Assembly (NCBI RefSeq): GCF_027587195.1
Contig: NZ_JAPDDP010000041.1
Coordinates: forward strand, 1 to 64,000
DNA from: Solirubrobacter phytolaccae
Lineage (GTDB): Bacteria > Actinomycetota > Thermoleophilia > Solirubrobacterales > Solirubrobacteraceae
DNA length: 64,000 bases
Direction: 5' to 3'
In this document: piece after piece, positions 8,940-16,151 of the stretch
Numbering within the stretch: the first letter of the stretch is position 1
How the letters are laid out: every line of letters starts with the position of its first letter
Notes under the pieces: generated by a model
The model's database searches: none
The model's input: the letters and a program-made list of their open reading frames with translations, nothing else
What the model was told of the DNA's origin: nothing
Translations under genes and position numbers: made by a program

Positions 8940-9368
8940 GTGTTCGTACTCGTGGTCGGAGCAGGGCGCGTCGGCGCGGCCCTCGCGACGTCGGCTTTGG
9001 GCCGCGGTCATACCGTGTCCGTCTTGGATGAGGATCCGCTCTCGCATGAGCGTCTGGACGTCGAGCTCGGCTCGTCCTGGGAGGAAGCGGGAGGCCGCTT
9101 CACGATCGGGACCGCCATGGAGATCGACGCGCTGATCGAGGCCGGGGTCGAGGAGGCGGACGTGTTCATCGCCTCGACCAACGGCGACAACACCAACCTC
9201 GTGGTCGCCCAGATCGCGCAGCGCCGGTTCAAGGTGGACCGCGTGATCGCCCGTGTGCTCGATCCGCGCCGCGCGGCGTGGTACCAGGAGCAGGGCCTGC
9301 AGACGATCTGCCCGACGCAGATCGCGATCGAGCAGCTGCAGCAGGCGGCGCTCGGTGAGGTCCTGTGA
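8940..9368 (+). CDS. TrkA-N (RCK) domain protein, single domain
   Basis: 142 residues, a single Rossmann-type RCK_N domain. The nucleotide-binding loop GAGRVG is at residues 7-12 and the acidic strand end LDEDP follows. There is no TrkA-C domain. I chose the GTG at 8940 because the Rossmann strand begins immediately and the frame upstream is the shadow of the permease gene. It resembles the short partner of the mycobacterial CeoB/CeoC pair. It abuts the full TrkA gene (stop and start share bases) and probably forms a hetero-octameric gating ring with it. Confidence 0.85.
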   Translation: MFVLVVGAGRVGAALATSALGRGHTVSVLDEDPLSHERLDVELGSSWEEAGGRFTIGTAMEIDALIEAGVEEADVFIASTNGDNTNLVVAQIAQRRFKVDRVIARVLDPRRAAWYQEQGLQTICPTQIAIEQLQQAALGEVL

Positions 9369-10051
9369 TGGAGGACGGGCTCTACGTCATCATCGCGGGC
9401 GCCGGCAAGGTCGGCTGGAACCTGGCCCGTGAGCTGCTCGAGAAGGGGCACGAGGTCACCTGCGTCGAGCAGGACCGCCGTCGCTACCTGACGGTCGAGC
9501 AGGAGCTCGAGCACGCCGTCCAGTACGGCGACGCGACCGAGCTGTGGGTGCTCGAGCGCGCCGGCATCCAGCGCGCCGACCTGGTCGTGGCCGTCACCGG
9601 CGACGACGAGGACAACCTGCTGATCTGCCAGGTCGCGAAGGAGAAGTACCTCTGCGAGCGGATCATCGCCCGCGTGAACAACCCGCGGAACCTGGACCAC
9701 TTCAAGCTGCTGGGCATCCAGCCCGCGGTGTCCGCGACCGACCTGATCCTGCGCCTGATCGAGCACGAGGTGCCGCGCTACGGCCTCGTCCATCTGCTCG
9801 ATCTGCCCGAGGAACGGCTCGAGATCATCGAGCTCGTGGTGTCTGAAACGGCGCCTGCAGCGGGCCGCGAGATCCAGAACCTGGGCCTGCCCGAGGGAGC
9901 ACTCGTGATTTCGGTGCTTCGCGGCGGGTCGGGCTTCGTGCCCAAGGCGGACACGGTCGTCGAGGCCGGCGACGAGGTCCTCGTCGTGCTTGACCCGGGC
10001 ATCGAGCAGGACATCACCGACCTCTTCGTCGGTGAAACTGCGCACGGCTAA
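9368..10051 (+). CDS. trkA: TrkA potassium-transport regulator (RCK_N plus RCK_C)
   Basis: 227 residues. RCK_N covers about 1-130, with the dinucleotide loop GAGKVGWN and EQD at the end of strand 2. RCK_C covers about 140-222, with the ALVISVLRGG strand. Known members bind NAD(H), ATP or c-di-AMP and gate TrkH/KtrB-type channels. No TrkH or KtrB lies in this operon, so the ring may act on the adjacent USP-containing permeases or on a channel elsewhere. The start is ATG 9368; a GTG at 9365 would add one residue. Confidence 0.9.
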   Translation: MEDGLYVIIAGAGKVGWNLARELLEKGHEVTCVEQDRRRYLTVEQELEHAVQYGDATELWVLERAGIQRADLVVAVTGDDEDNLLICQVAKEKYLCERIIARVNNPRNLDHFKLLGIQPAVSATDLILRLIEHEVPRYGLVHLLDLPEERLEIIELVVSETAPAAGREIQNLGLPEGALVISVLRGGSGFVPKADTVVEAGDEVLVVLDPGIEQDITDLFVGETAHG

Positions 10052-10180
10052 GGCCGCGTTCCCGTACCATTCGCGACAAGACGCACCTCGACGCCACCAG
10101 AGCGCTACCCCGCGCTCGCCTGCGAACAAAGGGCACCCCTCCGCCCTGGGCCCAGTAGGCATAGGCGGCGCGAGCGGCAA

Positions 10181-10210
10181 GCGGCCCGCCCCCTCACGGG
10201 AGCGGGCCGC
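10181..10210. terminator. Bidirectional terminator hairpin
   Basis: GCGGCCCGC and GCGGGCCGC arms with an inner CCC/GGG pair, one mismatch and a TCAC loop. It lies between the convergent trkA and Crp-type genes. It has no long T-run, as is usual at this GC content. Confidence 0.75.
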
Positions 10211-10232
10211 GCCGTCGCTTCTCTGTGAAGGC

Positions 10233-10991
10233 TTAAGCCGTGTGCCGCTGGAACGCGATCGACGAGTGGTCGTCGACCGGGCGCTGACGGGCTTCGGGCG
10301 GATCGCCCAGGAGCAGCCAGCCGCCGTCGGGCCGGCGCTCGACCTCGCCGCGCGCGATCAGCTGACCGAGCGCGGTGGTGACGGACGGCCGGCGCGCGCC
10401 GACCATGCCGGCCAGCGTGCGGTGGGGAAGGCGCAGTGAGACCACGACGCCGCCGGGAGCCACGCGGCCCCAGCGCTCGGCGAGGCACCACAGCAGGGCG
10501 AGCAGGCGGTCGTCGACGCGCGTGAGGTGGGCGATGGCCTGCATGACCACCAGCCGCTCGGCGCGTCGCGCGGCCCGCTCGACGAGCGAGGCGAAGATCT
10601 CCGGCCACTGCGCCGCGCGAACGGCGAGCGCCTGATCGATCACGGCGAGGCGCACCTGGCTCAGGGCGCTCCACTCAACGGTGCGGGGAAGCAGGACCTC
10701 GGCGTCCCGATCCTCCCAGGCCCGCAGCAGATCTCCCGGCCCGAGGAGCTCGGCGCACGGGTGATCGCCCACGATCGCCTCGCGGACCAGTAACCCGTCC
10801 AGGACGAGCAAGCCGATCGGGTTCGTCCCGCCCGCCAACGCGCGGGCTGGGGACCACGGCCCCCGTGGCACGTCGATCGACCGCGCGAACAATCGCTGGC
10901 TGACCTCCCGCACCCGACGCGGGTCCAACCCGCGAGCGAGCTCCGGGTCTGCTTCCAACAGCTGTACTGAGCCGTTCCCGGCGTCTGGCAT
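10233..10991 (-). CDS. Crp/Fnr-family transcriptional regulator
   Basis: 252 residues. The N-terminal half (about 10-150) fits a degenerate cyclic-nucleotide-binding-like barrel (LLGPGDLLR after GDHPCAELL). The C-terminal half carries a Crp-type winged helix: VSLRLPHRTLAGMVGARRPS is the recognition region and EVERRPDGGWLLL the wing. I chose the ATG at 10991 because an upstream extension would run into the oppositely oriented tRNA. No cAMP phosphate-binding cassette is evident, so the ligand is unknown. It is separated from trkA by a bidirectional hairpin. A possible -10 TACATT lies at 11055-11050. Confidence 0.85.
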   Translation of the reverse strand: MPDAGNGSVQLLEADPELARGLDPRRVREVSQRLFARSIDVPRGPWSPARALAGGTNPIGLLVLDGLLVREAIVGDHPCAELLGPGDLLRAWEDRDAEVLLPRTVEWSALSQVRLAVIDQALAVRAAQWPEIFASLVERAARRAERLVVMQAIAHLTRVDDRLLALLWCLAERWGRVAPGGVVVSLRLPHRTLAGMVGARRPSVTTALGQLIARGEVERRPDGGWLLLGDPPEARQRPVDDHSSIAFQRHTA

Positions 10992-11123
10992 GCGAGCGAA
11001 GTTCCTCGTCGATCGCGCGGGAGCGGCTGCCCCCGCTAGGCCGAGCTTCAATGTAGCGCCGAGAATACCTGCGGGGAAGGCGTAGGAACTACGTCGTGTC
11101 GGGTATTCCCGTTTCGAGCTTCC

Positions 11124-11129
11124 TATACT
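11124..11129 (+). promoter_or_regulatory. tRNA promoter -10 box TATACT
   Basis: TATACT lies 15 nt before the tRNA 5' end, giving a predicted short leader. The -35 is not clear. Confidence 0.6.
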
Positions 11130-11144
11130 GCTCCCAGCACCCGG

Positions 11145-11216
11145 TGCCGGGTGGTGTAATTGGCAACACACCAGTCTCTGGATCTGGTATTTGGGGTTCG
11201 AGTCCCTGCCCGGCAG
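11145..11216 (+). tRNA. tRNA-Gln (anticodon CTG)
   Basis: 72 nt cloverleaf. The acceptor stem is TGCCGGG/CCCGGCA with the weak U1-A72 pair typical of tRNA-Gln. The anticodon loop CTCTGGA places CTG at positions 34-36, and the T arm contains GGTTCGAGTCC. Discriminator is G; CCA is not encoded. It is followed directly by a strong terminator. Confidence 0.95.
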
Positions 11217-11218
11217 TC

Positions 11219-11240
11219 AACGGCCCCGTGAGGGGCCGTT
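11219..11240 (+). terminator. Intrinsic terminator of the tRNA gene
   Basis: A perfect 9-bp stem AACGGCCCC/GGGGCCGTT closes a GTGA loop, followed by CTTCGTT. It begins 3 nt after the tRNA. Confidence 0.85.
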
Positions 11241-11287
11241 CTTCGTTAAGCGGCGGTTCGAACCCGAAACGGGATGCAGCGGTCCGG

Positions 11288-11293
11288 TACGGT
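11288..11293 (+). promoter_or_regulatory. Candidate -10 box TACGGT of hen1-pnkp
   Basis: TACGGT lies 8 nt before the GTG start of hen1. It fits a leaderless transcript. Confidence 0.45.
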
Positions 11294-11301
11294 CTCGCGC
11301 C

Positions 11302-12612
11302 GTGCTCCTGAGCATCTCGACCACGCACCGGCCCGCGACCGATCTCGGGTTCCTGCTGCACAAGCACCCCGACCGCGTGCAGGAGTTCCGCCTGCCGTTC
11401 GGGGTCGCCCACGTGCTCTACCCCGAGGCGACCGAGGAGCGCTGCACGGCCGCGCTCGTGCTGGAGATCGACCCGGTCGGCCTCACGCGGCGCGGCAAGA
11501 GCGCGTTCGCGCTCGCCGAGTACGTCAACGACCGCCCGTACGTCGCGTCCTCGTTGCTGAGCGTCGCGCTGGTGACCGTGTTCAAGACCGCGCTGGAGGG
11601 CCAGAAGCCCGAGCTGGCGGCCACGCCGATCCCGCTCGTGGCCGAGCTGCCCGCCGTGCCCGCGCGCGGCGGGGAGGAGCTCGTGCGGCGGCTGTTCGAG
11701 CCGCTCGGCTACGCGGTCGAGGTGCGGGAGATCGGCAGCGCGCGGCATGTCGGGCTCACGCTGAAGGCCACGACGCGGCTCTCGGCCCTCCTGACGCACC
11801 TGTACGTCCTGCTGCCGGTCCTGGACGACGAGAAGCACTACTGGGTCGACGAGGCCGAGATCGAGAAGCTGCTGCGCCGTGGCGAGGGCTGGCTGCCCCA
11901 GCACCCTGAACGGGCGCTGATCACGCGGCGCTACCTCAAGCACGAGAAGCGGCTCGTCTTCGGCGCGCTGCAGGCGCTCGACGAGGCCCAGCCGGTCGAG
12001 GCCGACGGTGAGCAGGAGGAGGCGCTGGAGCGCCCGGTCTCGCTGCGCGACCAGCGGCTCGGGACGGTCCAGGCCGTGCTGAAGACCGCGGGTGCGCGCA
12101 GCGTGCTCGATCTGGGCTGCGGCGCCGGAGCGCTGCTGGAGCGGCTCGCGAAGGACGGCTACGAGCGCCTCACGGGCGCCGACGTGTCGGCGCGCGCCCT
12201 GGAGATCGCCGAGCGCCGGCTGCGCGACGCCCGCAACGTGACGCTTTTGCACAGCCCGCTGACATACCGCGATAAACGCTTCCGCGGACACGACGCGGCG
12301 GCCCTGGTCGAGGTGATCGAGCACCTGGACCCGCCGCGGCTGCGTGCGCTGGAGCAGAACGTGTTCGGCTCGGCCCAGCCGGCGACGGTGGTCGTGACGA
12401 CCCCGAACCGCGAGTACAACCGGCTCTGGGAGACGCTGCCCGCGGGCGAGTTCCGCCACGGCGACCACCGCTTCGAGTGGACGCGTGCGGAGTTCGCGGC
12501 CTGGGCGGGGCACGTGACCGAGAGCTACGGCTACGGCGTCCGCTTCCTGCCGGTCGGTCCCGAGGACCCCGAGGCCGGCCCTCCCACGCAGATGGCGGTG
12601 TTCGAGCGATGA
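11302..12612 (+). CDS. hen1: Hen1 3'-terminal RNA ribose 2'-O-methyltransferase
   Basis: 436 residues. The N-terminal domain (1-~240) is the bacterial Hen1-specific part that contacts the Pnkp ligase; it opens with LLSISTTHRPATDLGFLLHK. The C-terminal domain is a SAM methyltransferase with the motif DLGCGAG near residues 269-275. The metal-binding set typical of Hen1 is EVIEH (E337, E340, H341) plus a His in the HGDH segment (386-389). The enzyme methylates the 3'-terminal ribose at the break before ligation, protecting repaired RNA from being cut again. The start GTG 11302 matches the family N-terminus. The stop overlaps the pnkp ATG (ATGA). Confidence 0.95.
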   Translation: MLLSISTTHRPATDLGFLLHKHPDRVQEFRLPFGVAHVLYPEATEERCTAALVLEIDPVGLTRRGKSAFALAEYVNDRPYVASSLLSVALVTVFKTALEGQKPELAATPIPLVAELPAVPARGGEELVRRLFEPLGYAVEVREIGSARHVGLTLKATTRLSALLTHLYVLLPVLDDEKHYWVDEAEIEKLLRRGEGWLPQHPERALITRRYLKHEKRLVFGALQALDEAQPVEADGEQEEALERPVSLRDQRLGTVQAVLKTAGARSVLDLGCGAGALLERLAKDGYERLTGADVSARALEIAERRLRDARNVTLLHSPLTYRDKRFRGHDAAALVEVIEHLDPPRLRALEQNVFGSAQPATVVVTTPNREYNRLWETLPAGEFRHGDHRFEWTRAEFAAWAGHVTESYGYGVRFLPVGPEDPEAGPPTQMAVFER

Positions 12613-15083
12613 AAATCGAGCTGGGCGATCCCTGCCTCGTCGTGCTGATGGGCGCGTCGGGCTCGGGCAAGAGCACCTTCGCGGCCGAGCACTTCCTGCC
12701 GACCGAGACCGTCAGCAGCGACTTCTGCCGCGCGCTCGTGGCCGACGACGCCAACGACCAGTCGGCGTCGCAGGACGCGTTCGCCGTGCTGCACGAGATC
12801 GTCGGGCGGCGCCTGAAGCGCGGCCGGCTGACGGTCATCGACGCCACCAACGTCCAGAAGGAAGCGCGGGCGCCGCTCGTGCGGATCGCGCGCGAGCACG
12901 ACCTGTTCGCGACCTCGATCGTCCTCGACGTGCCGGAGAGCGTCTGCCAGGCGCGCAACGCCACACGGCCCGACCGTGACTTCGGCGAGCACGTGATCCG
13001 CCGCCAGTCGCGCGAGCTGCGGCGGTCGCTGCGCTTCCTGCAGCGCGAGGGCTTCCGGCACGTCCACGTCGTCAAGGACGGCGAGGCCGTCGAGATCGTC
13101 CGCGCGCCGCTGTGGACGAACCGCAGCGTCGAGCAGGGCCCGTTCGACATCGTCGGCGACGTCCACGGTTGCCGTGAGGAGCTGGACGCGCTGCTTTCGC
13201 AGCTCGGCTACGGGGAGGACGGGCACCCCGACGGGCGCCGGCTCGTGTTCGTCGGCGACTACGTGGACCGCGGCCCGGACACGCCCGGCGTCCTGCGCAC
13301 CGTCATGCGCCTGACCGAGCGCGGCCACGCGATCTGCATGCCCGGCAACCACGACTTCAAGCTCGCCCGCAAGCTCGGCGGGCGCGACGTCCGCATCACG
13401 CACGGCCTCGCGGAGTCGCTCGAGCAGCTCGAGGCCGACCCCGTCGAGGGCGTCCTCGACTTCCTCAAGGGCATGACCAGCCACGCCGTCCTCGACGGCG
13501 GGCGGCTCGTCGTCGCCCACGCGGGCATGCCCGAGCACTACCAGGGCCGCAGCTCGCGCCGCGTGCGCGAGTTCGCGCTCTACGGCGACACGACGGGGGA
13601 GACCGACGAGTTCGGCCTGCCCGTGCGGCTGGACTGGGCGGCGGACTACCGGGGCCACGCGACCGTGGTCTACGGCCACACGCCGGTCGCGTCGCCGGAG
13701 TGGCACAACAACACGATCAACATCGACACCGGCTGCGTGTTCGGCGGCGCGCTGACGGCGCTGCGCTGGCCTGAGAAGGAGCTCGTCAGCGTGCCGGCGG
13801 CGCGCGAGTACTACGCGCCCGCCAAGCCGCTGATCCCGCTCGAAGAGCGCCCGGACCAGCTGCTCGACCTCGACGACATCGCCGGCAAGCGGATCGTCCA
13901 GACCCGCCTCGCGCGGACGGTCACGATCCGCGAGGAGTCGGCCGCGGGCGCGATGGAGGTCATGAGCCGCTTCGCGACGGACCCGCGCTGGCTCGTGTAC
14001 CTGCCGCCGACGATGGCCCCGACCGCCACCTCGCAGCGCCCGGACGCGCTCGAGTACCCGACCGAGGCGTTCGCCGAATACCGCGCGGAAGGGCTCACCA
14101 GCGTCATCTGCGAGGAGAAGCACATGGGCTCGCGCGCGATCGCGGTCGTGTGCCGCGACGAGTCCGTGGCCAAGGCCCGCTTCGGCGGGGAGGGGACCGG
14201 CGCGCTCTACACGCGCACCGGCCGCCCGTTCCTCGACGACGCCGAGCCGGCGCTCGCCCGCATCCGTGAAGCTGCCACCCGCGCCGGCCTGTGGGAGAAG
14301 CTCGAGAGCGACTGGTTCGTGCTCGACTGCGAGCTGCTGCCGTGGTCGGCGAAGGCGCAGGAGCTGATCGAGCGCCAGTACGCGTCGGTCGGCGCGGCGG
14401 GCACCGCGGCGCTGGGCGCGACCACGAACGTGCTGGAGACGGCGCTCGCGCGCGGGCTCGACGTGGGCGCGCTGCTCGAGCGGACGCAGGGCCGCGCCGC
14501 CCGCGTGAGCGGCTACGTCGACGCCTACCGCCGCTACAACTGGCCCGTCGCCGGGCTCGAGGACCTGCGGCTCGCGCCGTTCCACGTGCTCGCCGCCGAG
14601 TCGGGCGCGTTCGCCGAGCGTGACCACAGCTGGCACCTGGAGCTGTGCGACGCGCTCGTGGACGCCGACCCAGACTGGATCCGCCGCACCGAGCGCCGCG
14701 TCGTCGATCTCACGAGCCCGGAGAGCGAAGCCGAGGCCACGGCCTGGTGGGAGGCGCTGACCGCGGCGGGCGGCGAAGGGATGGTCGTCAAGCCGTTCGC
14801 GTTCACGACCCGCGGCCGCCGCGGACTCGCCCAGCCCGGCATCAAGTGCCGCGGCCGCGAGTACCTGCGGATCATCTACGGCCCCGAGTACGACGCGCCC
14901 GACCAGATCTCCCGCCTGCGCTCCCGCGGCCTCGCCCGCAAGCGCTCGATGGCCGGCCGCGAGTTCGCGCTCGGGATCGAGGCGCTGGAGCGCTTCGTAC
15001 GCGGTGAGCCGCTCTACCGCGTGCACGAGTGCGTGTTCGCGGTGCTCGCGCTGGAGTCCGAGCCCGTGGATCCACGCTTGTAG
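12609..15083 (+). CDS. pnkp: Pnkp polynucleotide kinase-phosphatase-ligase
   Basis: 824 residues in three modules. The 5'-kinase has P-loop GASGSGKST at residues 15-23. The central calcineurin-like phosphatase spans about 178-400, with GDVHGC, GDYVDRG (from 216), GNHDFK and YGHTPV metal-binding motifs. The C-terminal adenylyltransferase/ligase has the nucleotidyl lysine in EEKHMGSR (K504) and a late MVVKPF motif. Known bacterial Pnkp heals 5'-OH and 2',3'-cyclic phosphate ends, and seals RNA only together with Hen1. All catalytic motifs are present, so the repair cassette appears intact. The length is close to that of the clostridial enzyme. Confidence 0.96.
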   Translation: MKIELGDPCLVVLMGASGSGKSTFAAEHFLPTETVSSDFCRALVADDANDQSASQDAFAVLHEIVGRRLKRGRLTVIDATNVQKEARAPLVRIAREHDLFATSIVLDVPESVCQARNATRPDRDFGEHVIRRQSRELRRSLRFLQREGFRHVHVVKDGEAVEIVRAPLWTNRSVEQGPFDIVGDVHGCREELDALLSQLGYGEDGHPDGRRLVFVGDYVDRGPDTPGVLRTVMRLTERGHAICMPGNHDFKLARKLGGRDVRITHGLAESLEQLEADPVEGVLDFLKGMTSHAVLDGGRLVVAHAGMPEHYQGRSSRRVREFALYGDTTGETDEFGLPVRLDWAADYRGHATVVYGHTPVASPEWHNNTINIDTGCVFGGALTALRWPEKELVSVPAAREYYAPAKPLIPLEERPDQLLDLDDIAGKRIVQTRLARTVTIREESAAGAMEVMSRFATDPRWLVYLPPTMAPTATSQRPDALEYPTEAFAEYRAEGLTSVICEEKHMGSRAIAVVCRDESVAKARFGGEGTGALYTRTGRPFLDDAEPALARIREAATRAGLWEKLESDWFVLDCELLPWSAKAQELIERQYASVGAAGTAALGATTNVLETALARGLDVGALLERTQGRAARVSGYVDAYRRYNWPVAGLEDLRLAPFHVLAAESGAFAERDHSWHLELCDALVDADPDWIRRTERRVVDLTSPESEAEATAWWEALTAAGGEGMVVKPFAFTTRGRRGLAQPGIKCRGREYLRIIYGPEYDAPDQISRLRSRGLARKRSMAGREFALGIEALERFVRGEPLYRVHECVFAVLALESEPVDPRL

Positions 15084-15158
15084 TCACGCCCCCGCAACAT
15101 CGCGTCGCCCGAAGCGCCATAGCGTGGCCCTCGCTCACAGCGATTCGGGAGGCTCGCC

Positions 15159-16151
15159 TTGTCTGCAGATCACACGACCCGCCGTCGGTTCATCGCGGGA
15201 GCCGGAGCGGCGAGCGCCGCGCTGGCGCTCACACCGTCGGGCGCACTCGCCCACGGCGGCGGCCCGCGCCGCGGCGGCTCGATCCGGCTCTTGCACTTCA
15301 CCGACGCGCACGTCACGCCCGGCGTCGCCCGTTCGGAGGCGCTGACCAAGCGCGCGCTGCAGCTCGGGCTGGCCTACCGGCCCGACGTGGTCGTCCAGGG
15401 CGGCGACGCGATCATGGACGCGCTCTACGCGAGCAAGGCCGACACGGCGGCGCAGTGGGCCGTGCACCAGCGCATCTACAAGGGCATCCGGACGCCGGTC
15501 GCCCACGTGATCGGCAACCACGACTGCTGGACCGGCTCGGGCTCGAGCGGCGATCCGCTCGGCGGGAAGGCGTGGGCGCTGCGCGAGTACGGGCTCAAGT
15601 CGGGCTGGTACGCGCTCAAGCTCGGCGGCTGGAAGCTGATCGTGCTCGACTCGATCGAGCTGACGGGCGGCGGCGGGTACGTCGGGCGGCTCGGCGACCA
15701 GCAGACCGCGTGGCTGCGCGCGGAGCTCGCCGCGACACCGCGCTGGATGCACGTCGTGCTCGCCACGCACATCCCGATCCAGACCGCGCTCCCGCTCACC
15801 GACGCCTCCCTGCGCCAGCCCGACGGCTCGTTCCGCGTCCCGGGCGGCTGGGGCGTGCACTCCGACCTGCCGGAGATCAACGAGCTGCTGCTGGACTTCC
15901 CGAACGTGCGGCTCGCGCTGTCCGGCCACAACCACGTGCGCGACGACATCACCTACAACACCGTGCGCTTCGCCTGCGGCGGCGCGGTCAGCGGCAACTG
16001 GTGGGACGAGGGCGACCCCGGCTACCGCGACACGCCGCCCGGCATCGCGATCGTCGACCTCCAGCGCGACGGCACGGCGGAGATCGGCTACTTCAGCTAC
16101 CGCGAGGTCGGTCCCCGCGAGCCCTCCGCCGACGGTCCGGCGCGCCCTTAG
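15159..16151 (+). CDS. Tat-exported calcineurin-like metallophosphoesterase
   Basis: 330 residues with a TTG start, preceded by CGGGAGG 6 nt upstream. A twin-arginine signal is visible (TRRRFIAG, then Ala-rich, ending near ALAHG). The mature domain has phosphoesterase motifs: a DAH after LLHFT, QGGDAIMD, GNHDCW, ATHIP and SGHNH. It probably acts outside the membrane on a phosphoester or nucleotide. The substrate cannot be told from sequence. Its TAG stop overlaps the TAA of the converging ABC gene. Confidence 0.88.
   Translation: MSADHTTRRRFIAGAGAASAALALTPSGALAHGGGPRRGGSIRLLHFTDAHVTPGVARSEALTKRALQLGLAYRPDVVVQGGDAIMDALYASKADTAAQWAVHQRIYKGIRTPVAHVIGNHDCWTGSGSSGDPLGGKAWALREYGLKSGWYALKLGGWKLIVLDSIELTGGGGYVGRLGDQQTAWLRAELAATPRWMHVVLATHIPIQTALPLTDASLRQPDGSFRVPGGWGVHSDLPEINELLLDFPNVRLALSGHNHVRDDITYNTVRFACGGAVSGNWWDEGDPGYRDTPPGIAIVDLQRDGTAEIGYFSYREVGPREPSADGPARP

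Noticed and set aside
10992-11171. Upstream extension of the Crp-type regulator
   Set aside because: The extra residues overlap the tRNA-Gln gene and lack family similarity; ATG 10991 is the better start.
11089-12513. Minus-strand frame covering the tRNA and hen1
   Set aside because: It crosses a tRNA, its terminator and the hen1 catalytic domain on the other strand.
12531-15026. 831-codon minus-strand frame across pnkp
   Set aside because: Shadow of an unambiguous three-domain Pnkp gene.
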